NCBI GenBank assembly: GCA_013285505.1
Contig: CP053450.1
Span: 1,038,796-1,102,795 of the forward strand
Direction: 5' to 3'
Origin: Planctomycetota bacterium
Lineage (GTDB): Bacteria; Planctomycetota; Phycisphaerae; Phycisphaerales; UBA1924
Length of the DNA: 64,000 bases
In this document: positions 58,672 to 64,000 of the stretch, piece by piece
Numbering within the stretch: position 1 is the first letter of the stretch
Layout: each line of letters begins with the position of its first letter
Position numbers and translations under genes: made by a program
Notes under the pieces: generated by a model
Databases searched by the model: none
Told to the model about the DNA's origin: nothing
Seen by the model: the letters and a program-made list of their open reading frames with translations, nothing else

Positions 58672-59058
58672 ATGGGATCTCGCGTCATAGGTAGCCTCAT
58701 CGCCGTCGGCCTGCTCTGCGCAGGCCTCATCTACGCCAACATGAACCGCGACGAGGACGCCGTCGACATGCACGGCGAGGTGCTGCTCGCACTCGAGGCA
58801 CTCCCCGACTACAACACCCACGGCTCGCTCTACACCACATGGCTCGACGAGCACCACGAGTGGGTGTTCAAAGAGCACTACATCATCGAGCGCCAGGGCG
58901 GCCGCCGCGGCCGCACCGTCACCTACTTCGACGCCGACAGCTACCTCGACCAGCTCTTCCAGGAAATGGCCCAGTCCGCCGCCCGCGCCGGCTACGATGA
59001 GCAGGCAGACAACCTCAAAGCCCTCCGCGACGAGCTCTACTTCGAAGAAGACCAATGA
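58672..59058 (+). CDS. Small membrane-anchored protein, paralogue of next gene
   Basis: The ATG at 58672 has GGAG upstream. A single N-terminal membrane segment (VIGSLIAVGLLCAGLIYANM) is followed by a 100-residue helical domain: YTTWLDEHHEWVFKEHYIIE then AGYDEQADNLKALRDELYFE. The next gene has the same layout and several shared positions. No family is recognised. Confidence 0.6.
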   Translation: MGSRVIGSLIAVGLLCAGLIYANMNRDEDAVDMHGEVLLALEALPDYNTHGSLYTTWLDEHHEWVFKEHYIIERQGGRRGRTVTYFDADSYLDQLFQEMAQSAARAGYDEQADNLKALRDELYFEEDQ

Positions 59059-59085
59059 CCGCGGCCCGGGCCGCGGGCCCACCCA

Positions 59086-59439
59086 ATGAAAAAGATCATC
59101 ACCGGCATCGTGATCGTGGCAGCCTTCCTGATCGGCATGGCCATCTTCCTCACCCAGCGTGAGAGCGCCTTCTCCGCACACTGGCACGACCAGGTCTCTC
59201 AACGCATCCAGAGGCTCGACGACTACAGCCTCCACGCCGCGCACTACGACCGCTGGTTCGACGCCCGGCACGACGACCTCTTCTCCGCGAACTACTCCAC
59301 CTTCTCCGGCTTCGACGGCGAGGCCTACCTCGCCAAGATCTTCAACACCACCGCCGACCTCGCCGCCGCCGAAGGCTTCACCGAGCAGGCCGACAGCCTC
59401 CGAAACCTCCACGGCACCATGCTCTACCAGCCCGAATAG
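59086..59439 (+). CDS. Small membrane-anchored protein, paralogue of previous gene
   Basis: The 117 residues share with the preceding gene an N-terminal membrane segment (IITGIVIVAAFLIGMAIFLT), a motif of the form YDRWFDARHDDLFSANY against YTTWLDEHHEWVFKEHY, a central FDGEAYLAKIF against FDADSYLDQLF, and a C-terminal EQADSLRNLH against EQADNLKALR. The pair is 27 bases apart and likely co-transcribed, a tandem duplication that has diverged. Confidence 0.6.
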   Translation: MKKIITGIVIVAAFLIGMAIFLTQRESAFSAHWHDQVSQRIQRLDDYSLHAAHYDRWFDARHDDLFSANYSTFSGFDGEAYLAKIFNTTADLAAAEGFTEQADSLRNLHGTMLYQPE

Positions 59440-59489
59440 CCCCACCCGCTCCCCACCAGCTCCGCGCCCGCACCCCTACGCTGGCCCCT

Positions 59490-60786
59490 ATGCACCCCTC
59501 CAATCCTCCCCCCCAGTCCCCCCGCCCACTCCGAACGCCTCCACGCCCTCGACGCCCTCCGCGCCATCGCCATGCTCCTCGGCATCGCGCTCCACGCCAC
59601 CCTCGCCTACTGGCCCGACGTCTTCCCCCTCTGGGCCGCCGACGACCCCGCCTCCAGCCCACTCTTCATCGTCGCCTTCTCCGTCATCCACCTCTTCCGT
59701 ATGGAAGCCTTCTTCCTCATGGCCGGCTTCTTCGGCTGCATGCTCCTCGCCCGCGACGGCGCCCGCACCTTCGCCAGCCACCGCGCCAAACGCATCGCCC
59801 TCCCCCTCCTCCTCGGCATGTGCACCGTCATCCCCATCGCCGGTTTCGTCTGGGCATGGGGCCTCAACCTCCGACTGCCCGAGCCCGACCGCGCCGCCCC
59901 GCTCCAGGCCTACACCAACTACCTCTCCCTCCGCGGCACCGCCGGCTGGCTCCAACCCATGCACCTCTGGTTCCTCCAGCACCTCCTCGTCCTCTACGCC
60001 GCCGCCATCCTCGGCCACGCCCTCTGCACCCGCATCCCCCCGCTTGCCGCACTCGCGAGTGCCTGCACCTCCGCCTGGGCGTGGACAGTCCGCAAGGGCC
60101 TCGCCGCGATCCCCCTCACCCTCCTGGCCGTCCCCGCGCTCCTGCTCCAGGAAGGCCCCGGCGCCGACACCCAGATGGGCGCCCTCCCCCCGCCCCGCAT
60201 CGTCGCCTATTACGCCGTCTACTTCACCGCCGGGTGGCTGCTCTACCGCCGCCGCCACGACCTCCCCGGCCTCGCACGCTTCTGGATCCCCCAACTCATC
60301 CTCGGCATCCTGCTCGCGATCGTCTCGATGGGCGCATCCGGCCGCTACTGGGAGCTGGTCCTGCGCCCGGGCGCCGCACCGTCACCCGTGTCCACCGCCG
60401 AGCTCTCCCGCATCCTCACCACCGCCCAGGTCCTCGCAGCACCCGCCACCGCGTTCCTCGTCGTCGGCGTCACCGGCCTCTTCCTGCGCCTCTGCCAGAA
60501 GCCCAGCCCCACGATGCGCTACATCTCCGACTCGGCCTACTGGATGTACATCGTCCACCTGCCGCTCGTCGTCGCGCTCAACTGGTGCCTCTACCCGCTC
60601 CCCGCCCCGGCACTCGTCAAGTTCACACTCGTCTGCCTCGCCGCCTTCGCGATCATGCTCGGCACCTACCACCTCTTCGTCCGCTACACCCTGATCGGCG
60701 TCCTGCTCAATGGCCCCAAGCTCCGCAACCAACGCGCCCAGCGCCGCGCCCAACACACCGAGCACCGCGCCGCACACCACCCATAG
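59490..60786 (+). CDS. Acyltransferase-3 family membrane protein, frameshifted start
   Basis: About ten membrane segments and an N-terminal RLHALDALRAIAMLLGIALH are typical of acyltransferase-3 (OpgC-like) enzymes that acylate exported glycans. Catalytic His is in the LGIALHA segment, and MHLWFLQHLLVLY and YWMYIVHLPLVVALNW are conserved regions. The ATG at 59490 (MHPSNPPPQSP) is in another frame; removing one C from the C-runs at about 59507-59523 gives QSPPAHSERLHALDALR. The span is one base too long, as expected. The bulk of the protein is intact from 59572. The product is about 431 residues. Confidence 0.8.
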
Positions 60787-60958
60787 AGCCCCTCGCGCAA
60801 GCAAGGGGACATCTCCGTTGTAGAGCCCCTCGCGCAAGCGAGGGGACTTTCCAATCCATAGAGCCCCTCGCGCAAGCGAGGGGACCCCCCTCCGTAGAGC
60901 CCCTCGCGCGAGCGAGGGGACATCTCTCTTGGAGAACCCCTCGCGCACGCGAGGGAAC
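60784..60958. repeat. Array of five palindromic 27-bp repeats
   Basis: Units start at 60784, 60821, 60859, 60895 and 60932, each close to TAGAGCCCCTCGCGCAAGCG followed by AGGGGAC, with 9-11 base spacers and a period of 36-38. Each unit is a hairpin (CCCCTCGC / GCGAGGGG) with a four-base loop such as GCAA. It lies between convergent genes. Short variable spacers and no cas genes argue against CRISPR; a REP-like intergenic repeat is more likely. Confidence 0.75.
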
Positions 60959-60983
60959 GTCCCCAATCCGACGCCCCCGACCC

Positions 60984-61772
60984 CTACGCCAACTCCCGCA
61001 ACCGCAAGTTCCGGAAATCAATCGGCGACCCCTCCGACTCAAGCGCCAGATACCCCGAGCGAGGCTCACACCCGTTCCCCCCCGAAACCTCTTCACCGTT
61101 CACCCACAACCGCACCTCACCGTTGATCGCGCGGATGTAATAGTGATTCCACTGCCCCGCCCCCAGCGTCAGGTTCTTCGAAGGGAAACTCCGCACCCCG
61201 TTCGGCGACAGCGGAGGGAACGGCGTCATCTCCACCCCCACCGGGAACACATCCCCGTGGCTCGTGTACCAGCCCTCCGGGTTCTCTCCGCCGTACGCCA
61301 GATCCAGCACCTGCACCTCGATCCCCCGCGGCAGCCCCGGCTTGCCCGCCGCCGCGAGCTCCGCCACAGAATCCTCCGTCGTCCACAAAAACACACCCGA
61401 GTTCCCCGCCGCCCGGTTGTGCCGCCACTCGCACACAAGCTCAAAGTTCGTGTACGTCTCCACCGACCGCAGCACCCCGACCGGCTGCCCCGAACACCGC
61501 AGCATCCCCTCCGCCCACACCCACGTGTCCTCGTGGCAATTCACGTTCACAAAGTCGCTCTCGCCGAGCTCCCGCCAGCCGTGACCCGTGCCGTCGATGA
61601 ACGCCCGACGCAGGCCGCCGTGCGCGCCGTCACCCCGCCCGTTGTTCGTCTCAACACGCTCCGGCTGCGCCGAAGCCGCCGGCACCAGCTGCCCGCCGAT
61701 CACCGCCGCTCCCGCAGCCATAAACAGCCGCCGGTCCGAACGAACACCCTCAAGCCGAGCCTGGTCTGTCAT
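60984..61772 (-). CDS. DUF1080 (3-keto-disaccharide hydrolase-like) secreted protein
   Basis: The ATG at 61772 has AAGGAGG upstream. SDRRLFMAAGAAVIGGQLVP resembles a Tat signal. The 262 residues form a jelly-roll domain with NVNCHEDTWVWAEGMLRCSG, FELVCEWRHNRAAGNSGVFL, GIEVQVLDLAYGGENPEGWY and a final GYLALESEGSPIDFRNLRLR, all hallmarks of DUF1080. Proteins of this family are widespread in Planctomycetes and are linked to glycan breakdown. The convergent repeat array lies just after its stop. Confidence 0.9.
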   Translation of the reverse strand: MTDQARLEGVRSDRRLFMAAGAAVIGGQLVPAASAQPERVETNNGRGDGAHGGLRRAFIDGTGHGWRELGESDFVNVNCHEDTWVWAEGMLRCSGQPVGVLRSVETYTNFELVCEWRHNRAAGNSGVFLWTTEDSVAELAAAGKPGLPRGIEVQVLDLAYGGENPEGWYTSHGDVFPVGVEMTPFPPLSPNGVRSFPSKNLTLGAGQWNHYYIRAINGEVRLWVNGEEVSGGNGCEPRSGYLALESEGSPIDFRNLRLRELA

Positions 61773-61820
61773 CACCGATCCTCCTTGCGCACATGCCACA
61801 AAGCAGGAGTGTACAGACAA

Positions 61821-62285
61821 TCAATCCGCCGGCGCATAGAACCCGTTGCCCGTGTACTTCAGCTTCCCCGCCGCGACCAGCGCCTTCCACACCGGCTCGG
61901 CAAACTCATCCGGCGGCAGGATCGCATCGATCTTCGACTCCCGCCCGCCCGACGTGTACCGCCCGCCCAGCCGCGACTCGTCCGCCAGCCGCCCCAGCTT
62001 CAGCCGCTTGTTGAACGCCCGCAGCGCCGACTTCATCTCCTCTTCTGTCACCGCCGCCACCGCCGGATCAACCCCCGGCTCCGCCGCCGCCCCCGGGTTC
62101 TCCAGCCGCGTCACCAGCACGTCCAGCCCGACCGCGTCCCGAGCCTCGCACACCCGCGACACTTCCGCAGCGTCCAGCGGCATGCGGCTCAGCAACCGCG
62201 TCACCACCGGCCACGCCTGCATCGCGCTGGCAGGGCCCTTGTTCACCTCACCGACGAGCTGCCTGAGCTTCTGAATCGCGTTCAT
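61821..62285 (-). CDS. Conserved-looking hypothetical protein
   Basis: The ATG at 62285 gives 154 residues: an N-terminal helical half (IQKLRQLVGEVNKGPASAMQ; VTRLLSRMPLDAAEVSRVCE) and a C-terminal domain ending FAEPVWKALVAAGKLKYTGN then GFYAPAD. The second half may be winged-helix-like. No family name can be given. It is divergent from the next gene. Confidence 0.6.
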   Translation of the reverse strand: MNAIQKLRQLVGEVNKGPASAMQAWPVVTRLLSRMPLDAAEVSRVCEARDAVGLDVLVTRLENPGAAAEPGVDPAVAAVTEEEMKSALRAFNKRLKLGRLADESRLGGRYTSGGRESKIDAILPPDEFAEPVWKALVAAGKLKYTGNGFYAPAD

Positions 62286-62341
62286 AGTCCCGCAGTGTAC
62301 CCCCAGCCGCCGCGCCCGCCCCGGCCTGCGAATGATCCAAC

Positions 62342-62695
62342 ATGACAACCACCCGATCAATCGTGCAGCTCGCCTGCAGCCTCGGCCTCGGAACACTCGT
62401 GCTGGCCGGGTGCAGCCGGCAGGAAGACCCCGCCGCCGTGGTCGCCCCCGTCGCGCAGACCCGCACCGTCGAGGCCGCCTGCGGCGAGTGCCAGTTCGAC
62501 ATGGAAGGCGACAGCTGCGACCTCGCCGTCCGCATCGACGGCGTCGGCTACTTCGTTGACGGCACCGGCCTCGACGACCACGGCGACGCCCACGCCGCCG
62601 ACGGCTTCTGCAACGCGATACGCCAGGCAAAAGTCGTCGGAGAGGTGATCGACGGCCGGTTCGTCGTCGAGTCGTTCGAGCTCGTCCAAAACTAG
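62342..62695 (+). CDS. DUF6370-type lipoprotein
   Basis: This 117-residue protein has a lipoprotein signal SLGLGTLVLAGC with a good lipobox. The mature part AACGECQFDMEGDSCDLAVR then IDGVGYFVDGTGLDDHGDAH and DGFCNAIRQAKVVGEV matches the small DUF6370 family, with paired Cys that probably bind metal or form disulfides. The function of the family is not established. Confidence 0.8.
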   Translation: MTTTRSIVQLACSLGLGTLVLAGCSRQEDPAAVVAPVAQTRTVEAACGECQFDMEGDSCDLAVRIDGVGYFVDGTGLDDHGDAHAADGFCNAIRQAKVVGEVIDGRFVVESFELVQN

Positions 62696-62696
62696 C

Positions 62697-63257
62697 TCAC
62701 GACGCAGGACCGTCCCAGCCCTCGGCCCGCCGCCGCCACACGATCATCTCCGTGTGGTGGCGACAGTGCCACGCATAGCTCGGCAACGCATCGGCAAGCC
62801 TCACCAGCTTGTCAGTCTCCGGGTGCTCAAACGCCCGCGCAAAGTCGTCCAGCGACATCGTCCGCAGCAGCGCGACCCACTTGGCGTGCACGGCGTCAAA
62901 CAGCGCAAGCGGGAGTTCGATATCGCCCGTGCGCGAGATCGACAGCGCCGACCATGCCGACTCGTCGTACGCCTTGATCCGCGGCCTCTCCTCCGTCAGC
63001 GCCCACATGAACCGCACGTAGCAGTTCAGATGCGAATCCGGCAGATGGTGCACGATCTGCCGCAGCGTCCAGTTGCGGTAGGGCGTGTCGAGCTGCGTAG
63101 CAGTCAGGCCCGCCACCGCCGCACGCAGCCTCGCGGGCGCAAGCTCCAGCTCCCCAATGTGCGGCTCAAGGTCCGCAGCCGTGAACGATCCGGGGAGCGG
63201 ACCCGGCTGCGGGCCGGCGGGCTGGGCGGGTGGCGACGGTGTGGGTGTGGTCTCCAT
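62697..63257 (-). CDS. YfiT-type DinB-superfamily protein
   Basis: The 186 residues include IVHHLPDSHLNCYVRFMWAL with the first metal His pair and LPSYAWHCRHHTEMIVWRRR with the others, the pattern of YfiT/bacillithiol-transferase-like metal-dependent enzymes. The first 25 residues are Pro-rich and may not be part of the fold. The start is ATG 63257. The stop is one base from the stop of the convergent lipoprotein. The substrate in this organism is unknown. Confidence 0.82.
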   Translation of the reverse strand: METTPTPSPPAQPAGPQPGPLPGSFTAADLEPHIGELELAPARLRAAVAGLTATQLDTPYRNWTLRQIVHHLPDSHLNCYVRFMWALTEERPRIKAYDESAWSALSISRTGDIELPLALFDAVHAKWVALLRTMSLDDFARAFEHPETDKLVRLADALPSYAWHCRHHTEMIVWRRRAEGWDGPAS

Positions 63258-63316
63258 GTGGTACTGTCTACTCCCCGGAGTGCATCGGCGTTCGTCGGTG
63301 ACGCGAATGGAGCCCA

Positions 63317-64000
63317 GTGACCCAGCCCAACCACCAAGCCGCCTTCCTCACCGGCGCAACCGGCTACATCGGCGGCCGCCTCGCCCCGCGCCTGCTCGAG
63401 GCCGGCTGGCACATCCGCTGCCTCGCCCGCCAGCCCCGAAAGCTCGAACAACGCCCCTGGCGCGACGACCCAGGCGTCGAGGTCGTCGCCGGCGATATGA
63501 CCGACGAATCGGTCCTGACCGACCAGCTCCGCGGCTGCCGCGTCGCCTACTACCTCGTCCACTCCATGGTCGTCAGCGGTGACACCTACTCGGCCAAAGA
63601 CCGCCAGCTCGCCGAGACCTTCGCCCGCGCCGCCAGCGCCGCCGGAGTCGAGCGCATCATCTACCTCGGCGGCCTCGGAGAACTCGGCGACGACCTCAGC
63701 ACCCACCTCGAGTCACGCCGCGAAGTCGAACAGCTGCTCGGCTCCACCGGCGTCCCCGTCACCGTCCTCCGCGCCGCGATGATCATCGGCTCCGGCTCGG
63801 CCTCCTTCGAGATCCTCCGCTACCTTGTCGAACGCCTGCCCGTCATGGTCACGCCCCGCTGGGTCAAGACCGAGAGCCAGCCGGTCGCCGTCCACGACGT
63901 CCTCCACTGGCTCGTCCGGTGCCTCGAGACCCCGGACTCCACCGGCCGCGTCCTCGAGATCGGCGGCCCCGACATCCTCGAATACCTCGAACTCATGCGG
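63317..64000 (+). CDS. NAD(P)-binding NmrA/SDR-like protein, 3' end outside window
   Basis: The GTG at 63317 opens a frame that runs through the last base of the window (228 codons so far). The Rossmann motif FLTGATGYIGGRLAPRLLEA is at residues 10-29, then DMTDESVLTDQLRGCRVAYY and LVHSM, then GVERIIYLGGLGELGDDLST. The YYLVHSM and GGLG motifs are typical of the atypical SDR group related to NmrA and DUF2867 proteins. The cut removes the C-terminal domain. Confidence 0.85.
   Translation, partial: MTQPNHQAAFLTGATGYIGGRLAPRLLEAGWHIRCLARQPRKLEQRPWRDDPGVEVVAGDMTDESVLTDQLRGCRVAYYLVHSMVVSGDTYSAKDRQLAETFARAASAAGVERIIYLGGLGELGDDLSTHLESRREVEQLLGSTGVPVTVLRAAMIIGSGSASFEILRYLVERLPVMVTPRWVKTESQPVAVHDVLHWLVRCLETPDSTGRVLEIGGPDILEYLELMR

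Noticed and set aside
60784..60958. CRISPR array
   Set aside because: Spacers are only 9-11 bases and vary little, units are strong palindromes with mismatches, and no cas gene lies in the window.

Overview
The window looks like chromosome from a member of the Planctomycetota, most likely class Phycisphaerae. This is inferred from high GC, a GC-type dockerin ending in ...NLGC, an H-X9-DG prepilin-type protein, a DUF1080 protein, a helix-turn-helix protein coupled to a Ser/Thr kinase, a RyR-domain protein and very large RHS proteins. No rRNA or marker gene is present to settle the taxonomy.

Layout. Positions 1-739 hold the 3' end of a secreted dockerin protein. Positions 830-10965 (minus strand) are a 12-gene type II secretion operon in the order D-E-F-G-H-I-J-K-(C-like)-L-M-TPR lipoprotein, with nearly every stop codon overlapping the next start. 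Positions 11026-12994 carry an ArsR-type regulator, a RyR-domain protein and an unrecognised membrane-anchored protein. Positions 13121-21610 are RHS locus 1: a 93-bp inverted-repeat element, a 2193-residue RHS protein with a built-in dockerin-like module and a Cys-rich tip, a candidate immunity gene, a displaced RHS fragment and a truncated transposase. Positions 21608-34004 are accessory DNA: a tyrosine recombinase beside a core-site-like palindrome, two orphan cargo genes, a complete IS5-family element, a four-gene operon (DUF2779 nuclease, SIR2, HerA ATPase, KTSC), a truncated tRNA-Arg(CCU), an integrase stub, a WG-repeat protein and a second transposase remnant. Positions 34310-47360 are RHS locus 2: an RHS protein of about 2730 residues with a PD-(D/E)XK-like C-terminal tip, a probable cognate immunity gene 4 bases downstream, and further candidate immunity-type genes. 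Positions 47386-64000 are ordinary backbone: rsgA, a kinase pair, gdhA, a DinB protein, ggt, an acyltransferase, a DUF1080 protein and others.

How the parts fit. The type II secretion system would export dockerin-type and other folded proteins across the outer membrane. The two RHS loci look like polymorphic-toxin loci whose tips have been exchanged; the same transposase family has left remnants beside both. The SIR2-HerA operon is the best candidate for a novel system: SIR2-HerA is an established anti-phage pair, and here it is translationally linked to a DUF2779 nuclease and a KTSC protein.

Caution. At least a dozen genes across the window are broken by single-base indels, mostly in short G/C runs. 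The frame is often restored by adding or removing one base, and ggt and gspF each carry two mutually compensating shifts. This looks more like consensus sequencing error than gene decay, so these genes are reported as single CDSs with the frameshift noted.
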